Shown: positions 1-5,580, counted from the first letter of the stretch. The stretch is 5,662 nucleotides of DNA from Caldora sp. SIO3E6 (GCA_010672185.1 JAAHHL010000521.1:1-5662), one strand, 5' to 3'. Translations and numbers: made by a program. The notes: a model not told the origin generated them from the letters alone.

Positions 1-13
1 TGGATAATATAGA

Positions 14-475
14 ATGAGTAGAATCGCCTCTTTTTGTTTAGCTGCTGCCTTGGTTACGGTAGGAACTCCAGCCGCTTTTGCTGAAGATACAAAAAACGTC
101 TCCTACGATTGTGTGCCTTCAGATGAAGAAGTAAAGTTGATGGTCTCTGATGGGGAGCAGCTACCTGAAGAAAGGTTCGTTTGGGAAAATAGTGTTTTTG
201 AGGATGAGTCTTCAGAGCTTTGCCAGAGAGCTAAGAATAATTTAACTAAGGCTTTCAAAAATATTGGAGAGAAAGAAACATACTTCTACTTCAGGGTTGT
301 TACCAATCAGGTTTGCTTGGCAACTATTGAAGATCAGTGTGCTCGGGTTGTGTTTAAATTTGAGCCAAAGCACATCGAAACAGTTCAAAAGTATCTCTCT
401 GATAACTATGATCAAGGAGGTACAGAGTCACGAGGCTTTCTAGGTGGGAGCTTCCCCGTTCCCATTTTCCCTTAA
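14..475 (+). CDS. COP23-like secreted four-cysteine protein
   Basis: The 153-residue product begins with a Sec signal peptide: an N-terminal R3, a hydrophobic stretch at about 4-18, and a likely cleavage after A-F-A at residue 23. The mature part has four cysteines (C33, C70, C101, C109), a tryptophan at 57 in a W-E-N-S-x-F context, and a QVC...C pattern before a final helix. This order resembles the cyanobacterial COP23 family, named after a circadian oscillating membrane-associated protein; no enzymatic activity is established for it as far as I know. The product is probably exported to the periplasm or thylakoid lumen, with disulfides. The ATG at 14 is the first start after an in-frame TAA at 5-7, so the gene is complete, although its promoter lies outside the window. 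It ends before a strong terminator, so it is transcribed separately from the operon to its right. The family call rests on pattern memory, not on an alignment. Confidence 0.75.
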   Translation: MSRIASFCLAAALVTVGTPAAFAEDTKNVSYDCVPSDEEVKLMVSDGEQLPEERFVWENSVFEDESSELCQRAKNNLTKAFKNIGEKETYFYFRVVTNQVCLATIEDQCARVVFKFEPKHIETVQKYLSDNYDQGGTESRGFLGGSFPVPIFP

Positions 476-517
476 TTTAGCCTTGCCAAGGTAGTACGAC
501 AAGACCCAAATTACCTC

Positions 518-562
518 TGAATCCCTGCTTGATTTTCCTAGAGCAGGGATTCAATTTTTTTT
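518..562 (+). terminator. Rho-independent terminator after the COP23-like gene
   Basis: A perfect 12-bp stem, TGAATCCCTGCT at 518-529 paired with AGCAGGGATTCA at 542-553, encloses a 12-nt loop. One A and then eight T (555-562) follow. It begins 42 nt after the stop codon at 475. It separates the COP23-like gene from the next promoter. Confidence 0.93.
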
Positions 563-577
563 ACTGCAAAATTATTC

Positions 578-594
578 TTACACAACTTGTGTAA
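578..594 (+). promoter_or_regulatory. 17-bp perfect palindrome, candidate operator
   Basis: TTACACAA-C-TTGTGTAA is a perfect 8-bp inverted repeat around one central base. It sits 8 bp upstream of a TATAAT box (603-608), where a -35 element would be. It has no T tract and almost no loop, so it is a DNA-binding site rather than a terminator. A repressor bound here would block RNA polymerase. The first gene of the operon downstream encodes a ribbon-helix-helix-like N-terminus, a fold that binds short palindromes as dimers, so autoregulation is plausible but inferred. Confidence 0.6.
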
Positions 595-608
595 TTAAAT
601 TGTATAAT
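578..608 (+). promoter_or_regulatory. Promoter of the RHH-GIY-YIG / kinase operon
   Basis: A perfect TATAAT (-10) lies at 603-608. The best -35 candidate is TTACAC at 578-583, with a long 19-bp spacer, and it overlaps the left arm of the palindrome at 578-594. The weak -35 suggests dependence on a regulator. Transcription would start near 615, giving a leader of about 25 nt before the GTG start at 640. Confidence 0.55.
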
Positions 609-639
609 TTAAGTAGTCTCTTAGATGTTATGAGAATAA

Positions 640-1212
640 GTGCCTACTAGATATGAAGATGAACAAAAAACACGGGTCAATTTAGCCCTCACTCCCACAG
701 GAATCAAAGGGTTAGACTGCCTTGCTAAAGAGCTAGATTTATCTAGGTCTGAGCTAGTGGAGCAAATTGGACGTGGCTTGCTTCCTCTTTCCTCGGCGGA
801 GTCAGAGAATTTACCCAGTATTCCTGCTGTTTATTTAATTCTGGAAGGAAGTTGTGTTCTCTATGTAGGACAAAGCTTAGACTTGCGTAGCGAAGTTAAA
901 AATAACCTTTATTTACAAGAAATAAAACTCAAAAATATTAATTTAGGCTTAGTCTGGATTCAGTGCAGTGAAGTTAGCTTCTTGCCTAAACTCCAGAAAA
1001 TACTAGTCCAAAGTTTAAAGCCTAGGTGGAATAAGTTATCGGCTGAAGAGCCAGAAGAGTCAACTACTCTGGAAAACGATATTCCCACGATCTCGGTTAA
1101 TATTCCTATAGATTTCATCACTACAGCCAACCTTTCTCAAGATGCTTTGAGAATATTACGCGATAATCTCCAACAACTGCTGCAAGTCTGTAGCACTAAG
1201 TTAAAAGCTTAA
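640..1212 (+). CDS. RHH-like N-terminus fused to a degenerate GIY-YIG-like domain
   Basis: The product has 190 residues. Residues 11-48 look like a ribbon-helix-helix DNA-binding unit: a strand at T-R-V-N-L-A-L (11-17), helix 1 at about 19-33, and a turn and helix 2 from S-R-S-E-L-V-E (35-41). Residues 62-132 resemble a GIY-YIG domain: A-V-Y-L-I (63-67), L-Y-V-G-Q-S (74-79), L-D-L-R (80-83) and a final L-K-P-R-W-N (126-131). The two signature tyrosines (Y65, Y75) are present. By motif alignment with UvrC and I-TevI, the catalytic Arg position is E85 and the metal-binding Glu position is Q119, so cleavage is doubtful. I do not recognise residues 140-190. The GTG at 640 directly follows an in-frame TAA (637-639), and no better start precedes the RHH strand; the RBS is weak (GAGAA, 632-636). 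It is probably co-transcribed with the kinase gene 5 nt downstream. I infer a regulator rather than a nuclease. Confidence 0.72.
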   Translation: MPTRYEDEQKTRVNLALTPTGIKGLDCLAKELDLSRSELVEQIGRGLLPLSSAESENLPSIPAVYLILEGSCVLYVGQSLDLRSEVKNNLYLQEIKLKNINLGLVWIQCSEVSFLPKLQKILVQSLKPRWNKLSAEEPEESTTLENDIPTISVNIPIDFITTANLSQDALRILRDNLQQLLQVCSTKLKA

Positions 1213-1217
1213 GATAA

Positions 1218-3737
1218 GTGAAATTTTCGTGTACTCCCAAGGAAAATATTAACCAAATGTCAAGAACAGAACATAAGCGAGGAACAGTTTTAAACGAGCA
1301 CTACGAAATTATCAGTCGTATTGGAAAAGGTGGACAGGCTATAACTTATCTAGCCAGAGATACACAAACAAAAGCCTCTACTCTTCCTACTCTTTGTGTA
1401 ATTAAGCAGCAACGTCATAAAGATGATGACAATGATAAGGATAAGAATGAGTCTGTTAAGCGCTTTCAACAAGAAGCGAAAATTCTGAAATATTTTACCA
1501 ACAGAAATGTTCCTCAAATACCTCGCTACCAAAAAGATTTTCCGGAAGATGGAGAGTATTATTTGGTACAAGAGTTTATCCAAGGAAGTACTCTAAAACA
1601 CATCCTTAAATCTGGACAGCGCCTCAATAAATTTCAGGTTATTGCTCTTTTACAAGATATCCTAAACATCTTAAGAGATGTCCATCACTATACTATTGAT
1701 AATAAGAAAATATATCACCGTGATATCAATCCTAGCAATTTAATATGGCAAGAAAATAAGGGTCACATAGTTCTCATTGATTTTGGTATCACTAAGAACC
1801 AACATTTGACAAAAACAGGACAAGAACCTATTGGGACACCAGGATACGCACCCCCTGAGTTCTTGCAAGGCGATGTTTATCCTAGTAGTGATATATATTC
1901 CTTGGGAGTTACAACTATAGAAGCTTTAACTGGTAAGAGACTTAAGGCAGATAGCACTCTTGAGGGAGAGTACAAAAAGCTAGCTGGTGATGACTTGGCA
2001 GTAATTTTGAACAAGATGATTCGCTCCAAAATTGAAGAACGCTACGAATCTGCACAGCAAGTTATTGACGCACTTCAGTCTCTTAATTCAGTTAGCAATA
2101 AATTGAATCAGAGATACCAAATTATTAAGGCTATTAACTATCTAAATCAAGAAAATTATGATGCATTAATTATTAATTATACATACATAGCTACAGATGA
2201 AAGATATCACCAAGAAGTAATTATTGAGGAATTTTGCCCTAGAGATGGCAGTATAAATGCATTGCAATTAGCTGAGCAAATCTTTGCTGAAGAGTGGCGA
2301 AAATTATTCGACATAAAAAATCTTAATATAGCTATACCTAGACTTTTAGACCATTTTACTGAATCATCCAAGTTTTATTTAGTTTATGACTTTATTCAAG
2401 GTAGATACTTGAGTCAAGATATTGCCTTGAACAACAAAATGGGAAAATTTTGGGTAGAACGAGAAATTATTCAACTTCTCAAAAAATCATTAGAAACTTT
2501 AAAAATTTTGCATAATAATAATTACTTACATCTCGATATCAACCCATCTCGAATACTCATCGAAGAGCAAAGTAAAATTTATTTAACTGGCTCATTAAAA
2601 ATTGAAAAAATAGCTAACTTATCAAGTAACTCTTACACAAACATTCCTCCGGGAACAAGAGACTACATATCACCTGAACAAAATAGAGGGCATTACCTTC
2701 CGAATAGTAACCTATATTCGTTGGGAATGATTGTTATACAACTTTTAACTGGTAAAGAGCCACAACAAATAAAAAGAGATAAAGATCATAAAAATTTATG
2801 GGACAAGAAAATCAAAGTTCAAACTAGTCTCAAAAAAATTTTGGAGAAGATGGTAGATGAAGACTCTATGCGAGGGCATCGCTATCAATCAGCTAGTGAG
2901 GTGCTCAATGATCTAGATAAATTAGAAGAACATGGCAACCTGTCTTCATTTATCGATAAAATCAACAACTTTGATATAATTATAAATCCAAGTGTTTTAA
3001 GAAAAATAATTGGTGTTTTTTCCTTGGCTACACTCGTTTCAATTTTAGCATACTTAATTTTAGTTTTAGTTCCTTATTGGCAGGCAGCATTTAAATACAC
3101 TGATGGTGACACTTGGCTAAAAAAAGCACAAGAAAAAGAAACAAAGGAAGAAGATCAAATAGATTATTATAAATCAGCTGAGGAAGCTTTTGATGCTGCT
3201 ATCAAAAAGAAATCTGACTTTGTCCCAGCTTTAGTCAGTAAAGCTTATGTCATAAATCAATTAAACAATTATCAACCAGACGATTATCCTGACGAGGAAT
3301 TCTTATTTCTTTGCAGGAGTGCTATTGAGCATCAACCCAACTTTGCCCCGGCTTACAATTGTTTAGGAGAATTTTACAAAAAATCTGGATGGAATGAAAG
3401 TAACCCGGAGAAAGCTATAAAATATTTTGAAAAGGCTATCGAACCATACAATGATGCAATTCGATTAGATGATCGATCCAAGTCTCGCTTCAATGACGGT
3501 ACGACGAGACCTTTAGCTTGGTACAACCTGGGCGAAGTATACCAAAAACTGAAGGATCTTGAAAAAAGTGTGGAGAAAAAATTATATTATTGTCAAGAAG
3601 CAAAGACTGCTTTTGAAAAGGCACTTGAGCTCGATTTTAAACCTGAATCAATTGAGCAAGATATAACAAAATTAAAAGACGAGATAAACAAATTAGAAAA
3701 CGAAGTAAACAAAATAAACTTGTTACGAAATAGATGA
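1218..3737 (+). CDS. Membrane Ser/Thr kinase with tandem kinase-pseudokinase domains and TPRs
   Basis: The product has 839 residues. Kinase domain 1 (about 29-290) has a Gly-rich loop (GKGGQA, 36-41), VIK Lys K63, helix-C E86, HRD 167-169 with N174, DFG 188-190, PPE 212-214, D225 and R275. It should bind ATP, but the catalytic-loop Lys is Asn (N171). A highly charged insert (68-80) precedes helix C. Domain 2 (about 298-571) keeps the fold but lost the Gly loop, VAIK Lys (E337), HRD Arg (HLD, 438-440), loop Asn (R445) and DFG (TGS, 457-459); it is a pseudokinase. A membrane helix follows at 597-618, preceded by R595 and K596, which suggests cytoplasmic kinases and an outer C-terminus. TPR-like repeats span about 650-810 and a charged helix 810-839. 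The GTG start follows an in-frame TAA at once. An ATG at 1257 (residue 14), with AAGGA at 1239-1243 upstream, is a good alternative. It is the second gene of the operon, and no clear terminator follows. Confidence 0.88.
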   Translation: MKFSCTPKENINQMSRTEHKRGTVLNEHYEIISRIGKGGQAITYLARDTQTKASTLPTLCVIKQQRHKDDDNDKDKNESVKRFQQEAKILKYFTNRNVPQIPRYQKDFPEDGEYYLVQEFIQGSTLKHILKSGQRLNKFQVIALLQDILNILRDVHHYTIDNKKIYHRDINPSNLIWQENKGHIVLIDFGITKNQHLTKTGQEPIGTPGYAPPEFLQGDVYPSSDIYSLGVTTIEALTGKRLKADSTLEGEYKKLAGDDLAVILNKMIRSKIEERYESAQQVIDALQSLNSVSNKLNQRYQIIKAINYLNQENYDALIINYTYIATDERYHQEVIIEEFCPRDGSINALQLAEQIFAEEWRKLFDIKNLNIAIPRLLDHFTESSKFYLVYDFIQGRYLSQDIALNNKMGKFWVEREIIQLLKKSLETLKILHNNNYLHLDINPSRILIEEQSKIYLTGSLKIEKIANLSSNSYTNIPPGTRDYISPEQNRGHYLPNSNLYSLGMIVIQLLTGKEPQQIKRDKDHKNLWDKKIKVQTSLKKILEKMVDEDSMRGHRYQSASEVLNDLDKLEEHGNLSSFIDKINNFDIIINPSVLRKIIGVFSLATLVSILAYLILVLVPYWQAAFKYTDGDTWLKKAQEKETKEEDQIDYYKSAEEAFDAAIKKKSDFVPALVSKAYVINQLNNYQPDDYPDEEFLFLCRSAIEHQPNFAPAYNCLGEFYKKSGWNESNPEKAIKYFEKAIEPYNDAIRLDDRSKSRFNDGTTRPLAWYNLGEVYQKLKDLEKSVEKKLYYCQEAKTAFEKALELDFKPESIEQDITKLKDEINKLENEVNKINLLRNR

Positions 3738-3842
3738 GTAAAATAGCTAAAATTCAAGTAGAGTGATAACTTTCAGCAATTTTGGTAAGCTAAGATGCAT
3801 CTAATTTGCAACTAATTCAATCCTCAGTTTCTTGTGAAAAAT

Positions 3843-4115
3843 TTATCTTGCCTTTGTTCTGTCAATCCATAACTCCTCTATGCCTTGGTGAATCGCCTCA
3901 TCCATATCCTCCATAGTTTTGGGAGTGCCATGATATTTTAAACAACCAGCTACTTCACTTAATACTGTTTTTGGAAAAGGGTTCTTCGGTTTTAAAAGAA
4001 TCCCACCTCCGGTATCAATCGCAATCAACTCAATACCTGCCTCCCAGTGATGAGCATCTCGCAGGGATTTAGGGATAATAACTTGACCTTGGTTCGACAA
4101 TTTGACTGTTTCCAT
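3843..4115 (-). CDS. AbrB/MazE/SpoVT-type antitoxin-like DNA-binding protein
   Basis: The 90-residue product opens with the swapped-hairpin AbrB motif: V-K-L-S-N-Q-G-Q-V-I-I-P-K (4-16), L-R-D at 18-20, then a strand region ending in I-L-L-K-P-K. The C-terminal part (about 55-85), rich in acidic residues, would be the toxin-binding tail in type II antitoxins of this family. Such genes usually precede a PIN-domain VapC gene that starts at or over the antitoxin stop. Here the 105 bp downstream on the minus strand hold no such frame before the convergent kinase gene, so the gene is solitary. The ATG (4113-4115) has AAAGG only 2 nt upstream, a tight RBS. A 50-bp repeat (4125-4174) starts 9 bp upstream of the start codon and therefore forms its leader or promoter region. 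The family call is firm; the function as a lone regulator is inferred. Confidence 0.88.
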   Translation of the reverse strand: METVKLSNQGQVIIPKSLRDAHHWEAGIELIAIDTGGGILLKPKNPFPKTVLSEVAGCLKYHGTPKTMEDMDEAIHQGIEELWIDRTKAR

Positions 4116-4124
4116 AACCTTTCA

Positions 4125-4174
4125 GGGTAAGTAGTCGGATTCGATAAGCCAACTCTGTAGGGGTGAAGCATTCG
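4125..4174. repeat. 50-bp direct repeat, copy A (matches 5571-5620)
   Basis: It is identical to 5571-5620 at 49 of 50 positions; the only difference is A4129 against G5575. It ends with CTGTAGGGG (4155-4163) and the left arm GGGGTGAAGCATTCG (4160-4174) of the small inverted-repeat element. After 4174 the sequence departs from copy C, so the element is truncated or interrupted here, and no right arm follows. It lies just upstream of the AbrB-type gene. Confidence 0.9.
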
Positions 4175-4179
4175 GGCGC

Positions 4180-4329
4180 TGTCAACTTAAGGTGAAAAGC
4201 GCTCGAAGTTGCGGAGCTGAGGGAGCAAACGTAGAGGCAATTCATGAATTGCCTCTACCATATTTCTCACAAATTATGCGATTGCTGTGTTGAGTTGCGC
4301 TTCCCTTGACCCACCCGTGTCAACTTAAG
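4180..4329. repeat. Segment bracketed by 12-bp direct repeats
   Basis: TGTCAACTTAAG occurs at 4180-4191 and again at 4318-4329, in the same orientation, with 126 bp between. The right copy contains the stop codon (TTA at 4325-4327 on the plus strand) of the minus-strand RHH-like gene. The left copy begins close to the point where repeat A breaks off. The enclosed DNA has no gene and carries the 28-bp palindrome (4231-4258). The pair could be the footprint of an insertion or recombination, or chance similarity; no transposase is present. Confidence 0.5.
4231..4258. repeat. Perfect 28-bp palindrome
   Basis: GTAGAGGCAATTCA at 4231-4244 is followed at once by its exact reverse complement at 4245-4258, with no loop. 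It has no following T tract, so it is not a standard terminator. Palindromes beginning GTAGAG and ending CTCTAC are, from memory, frequent dispersed repeats in cyanobacterial intergenic DNA. If transcribed it would form a hairpin between the two minus-strand genes. Confidence 0.9.
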
Positions 4330-4765
4330 CCACAACCCTTGCCAGGGGAATAGGCAATTCATTAACTGCTGGAACCCGATGCCCTTGCCACCGTAAAACT
4401 GCCCAAGCATAAGCTTTTCGCAAGGTTAGGTAATCTGCACACTTCCTTAGCTGGGTTAGCTCCTGACGCTCTGCTGGCTCGAGTTTATCATCTTTATTTT
4501 TGTCTAAGAGCTGAAGATGACGCTGGTACTGTACTGGATCAATTTGGCTTTGGGCAATCTCTAAAAGTGCTTCCTTGGATAAAGCCTGCATTTGCAAAAG
4601 TTCTGGCTGTAGCTCTGCTGGGGCACTATCGACAGAAGGCGGGAGATTGTTAAGAGCACTCTGAGCAACAAGGGTTTCGATGGACTGTTGAGTTTGCTCT
4701 GCAATGTGAGCAAATTGGCGAAAGATAGGCTCAGGTAGCTCAATTGTAAGGGGTTGGCTTGTCAT
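4325..4765 (-). CDS. RHH-like antitoxin-type protein, HNH-nuclease partner absent
   Basis: The 146-residue product starts with a ribbon-helix-helix-like unit: L-T-I-E-L-P (6-11), a helix to about 24, then S-I-E-T-L-V-A-Q (28-35). A mostly helical middle follows, with E-L-L-x-M-Q-A-L-S and Q-Y-Q-R-H-L-Q-L-L-D-K-N, and then a conserved-looking tail, L-R-K-A-Y-A-W-A-V-L-R-W-Q-G-H-R-V-P (115-132). I recognise this as a cyanobacterial family usually encoded just upstream of a small HNH endonuclease gene. The sequence downstream of the stop (4324 leftward) encodes no HNH protein but repeats, so the partner is missing. The frame is open to an ATG at 4927, but I chose the ATG at 4763-4765: GGGAG lies 9 nt upstream (4775-4779), the family motif starts there, and the upstream part overlaps a repeat element (4840-4880). 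The gene could be an orphan regulator or the remnant of a pair. Confidence 0.8.
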   Translation of the reverse strand: MTSQPLTIELPEPIFRQFAHIAEQTQQSIETLVAQSALNNLPPSVDSAPAELQPELLQMQALSKEALLEIAQSQIDPVQYQRHLQLLDKNKDDKLEPAERQELTQLRKCADYLTLRKAYAWAVLRWQGHRVPAVNELPIPLARVVA

Positions 4766-4833
4766 CGCATTTTGCTCCCAAAAGCTATGAGTCAAGTGTA
4801 AGTCATACTTCACAACATACCCGATTTCCAACT

Positions 4834-4891
4834 GTGTAGGGGATAATCTTTCCCAATTCACTACCATAATGCTATCCGGATGCTTCTCCCT
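4834..4891. repeat. Decayed inverted-repeat element, copy B
   Basis: Positions 4840-4880 match 5622-5662 at 37 of 41 positions (first 25 identical). GTGTAGGGG (4834-4842) stands where CTGTAGGGG stands in copies A and C, but the arm that follows it there is missing. On the right, 4877-4891 matches the reverse complement of that missing arm at 12 of 15 positions. So this copy kept spacer and right arm and lost the left arm. Confidence 0.75.
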
Positions 4892-4942
4892 CGGTATGTT
4901 AACGACTTTGGGATGAGATACTGACACAATGGGTTAGCATTC

Positions 4943-5016
4943 GGGCGTAGCATTTGGATTGAACACATTTCTCCTTTGAGTTCTTAAATTATCGCCCAAA
5001 TGCTACGCCCCTACAG
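4943..5016 (-). repeat. Inverted-repeat element, copy D, opposite orientation
   Basis: GGGCGTAGCATTTGG (4943-4957) is the exact reverse complement of 4996-5010, with 38 bp between. Read on the minus strand from 5016 it starts CTGTAGGGG, then CGTAGCATTTGG, then a GATAAT in the spacer. This parallels copy C, which reads CTGTAGGGG, TGAAGCATTCG and GATAAT on the plus strand. No T tract follows the stem, so a simple terminator is unlikely. Confidence 0.8.
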
Positions 5017-5086
5017 TAGGTGTCTAATTTACTTAAAGTTTTGATCAGGCAGCAGTATCCTATGGAGTGCAAAGTATTTCAGTAGT

Positions 5087-5103
5087 GGGAGCATCTTGCT
5101 CCC
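5087..5103. repeat. Short hairpin GGGAGCA-TCT-TGCTCCC
   Basis: A perfect 7-bp stem with a 3-nt loop. It is not followed by a T run, so it is at best a weak terminator. The same string is, from memory, common as a small dispersed repeat in cyanobacteria. Confidence 0.7.
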
Positions 5104-5121
5104 TAGAATTACACCGAAGCC

Positions 5122-5150
5122 TTCACTTGTATACAGATGTACAATATAAT
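5122..5150 (+). promoter_or_regulatory. Candidate distal promoter with dyad in its spacer
   Basis: TATAAT at 5145-5150 is 17 bp from TTCACT at 5122-5127. The spacer holds an imperfect dyad, TTGTA (5127-5131) and TACAA (5140-5144). Transcription would begin about 100 nt before the DUF433 start codon. The -35 match is only 4 of 6. Confidence 0.4.
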
Positions 5151-5213
5151 AACCTGTAACAGTTCCTGCTAGTGATTCAGGGTAATTGAGACATCACAGA
5201 AAGTTTCCCAGGT

Positions 5214-5241
5214 TTGATAACGGTTAATATACCCCTTTAAT
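5214..5241 (+). promoter_or_regulatory. Candidate proximal promoter of the DUF433 gene
   Basis: TTGATA (5214-5219) and TTTAAT (5236-5241), each one base from consensus, are separated by 16 bp. The predicted start near 5248 leaves a very short leader of about 12 nt before the ATG at 5260. That agrees with the absence of a recognisable ribosome binding site. Confidence 0.45.
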
Positions 5242-5259
5242 CTATTCCCTGTAGAAAAA

Positions 5260-5580
5260 ATGTCTATCTTACAAGTAAGTACAGAGCATATTGCTATAGA
5301 TTCTGACTATTGTTGTGGAAAACCTCGCATTACTGGAACAAGAATGCCTGTAGCAACAATTGCGCAGATGTATTTGGAGATGGGAGAATCTTTGGAGGCA
5401 ATTGCCTCAGAATATAATTTATCTCAGGCAGCAGTTTATGCAGCAATGGCATATTATTATGATCATCGGGAAGAAATTGACCGCCATACAGCAGAAAGTG
5501 AGGCGTTAGTGCAACAAATGAGGCGTAATAGTCCTCCTTCTCCTCTAGCATCAAGATTGAGGGCAATTCGGGGTGAGTAG
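5260..5580 (+). CDS. DUF433-family antitoxin-like protein
   Basis: The 106-residue product has the DUF433 pattern: a first strand with H-I-A-I-D-S-D (10-16), then G-K-P-R-I-T-G-T-R-M-P-V (20-31), a helix with Y-L-E-M-G-E-S-L-E-A-I-A (38-49), and L-S-Q-A-A-V-Y-A-A-M-A-Y-Y-Y (54-67) followed by H-R-E-E-I-D. This is a winged-helix-like domain of VapB-type antitoxins that are usually paired with a DUF5615 PIN-like toxin starting at or near the antitoxin stop. Here the last two codons and the TAG stop fall inside the 50-bp repeat C, and no toxin start is seen in the 82 bp left in the window; a partner further right cannot be excluded. The RBS before the ATG is very weak. Full family length suggests an intact gene. 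Confidence 0.88.
   Translation: MSILQVSTEHIAIDSDYCCGKPRITGTRMPVATIAQMYLEMGESLEAIASEYNLSQAAVYAAMAYYYDHREEIDRHTAESEALVQQMRRNSPPSPLASRLRAIRGE

Larger units (their letters stand above)
4766..5259. other. 494-bp intergenic region between divergent genes, rich in repeats
   Basis: I see no convincing gene here. From left to right it holds a decayed copy of the inverted-repeat element (4834-4891), a second, intact inverted-repeat element in the opposite orientation (4943-5016), a short 7-bp hairpin (5087-5103), a promoter-like pair with a TATAAT box (5122-5150) and the proximal promoter of the DUF433 gene (5214-5241). The two flanking genes are transcribed outward from it. Confidence 0.75.

Noticed and set aside
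1350..1583. Minus-strand open frame of 77 codons inside the kinase gene
   Set aside because: It lies opposite kinase domain 1, whose motifs are intact on the plus strand; the product resembles no family and has no sensible start context.
3738..3842. Possible terminator or VapC-type gene between the convergent kinase and AbrB-type genes
   Set aside because: Only an imperfect AGCTAAAATT / AATTTTGGTAAGCT pairing without a T tract is present, and 105 bp is too short for a toxin gene.
4274..4284. HIP1-like octamer as a cyanobacterial signature
   Set aside because: GCGATTGC here is one base from GCGATCGC. I found no exact HIP1 site in the window, so it was not used as evidence.
4561..4743. Minus-strand open frame of 60 codons inside the RHH-like gene
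   Set aside because: It is a shifted frame of the recognised gene at 4325-4765, with no family features.
4766..4927. N-terminal extension of the RHH-like protein to an ATG at 4927
   Set aside because: The family motif and a good ribosome binding site (GGGAG, 9 nt spacing) fit the ATG at 4765, and the extension runs through a repeat element.
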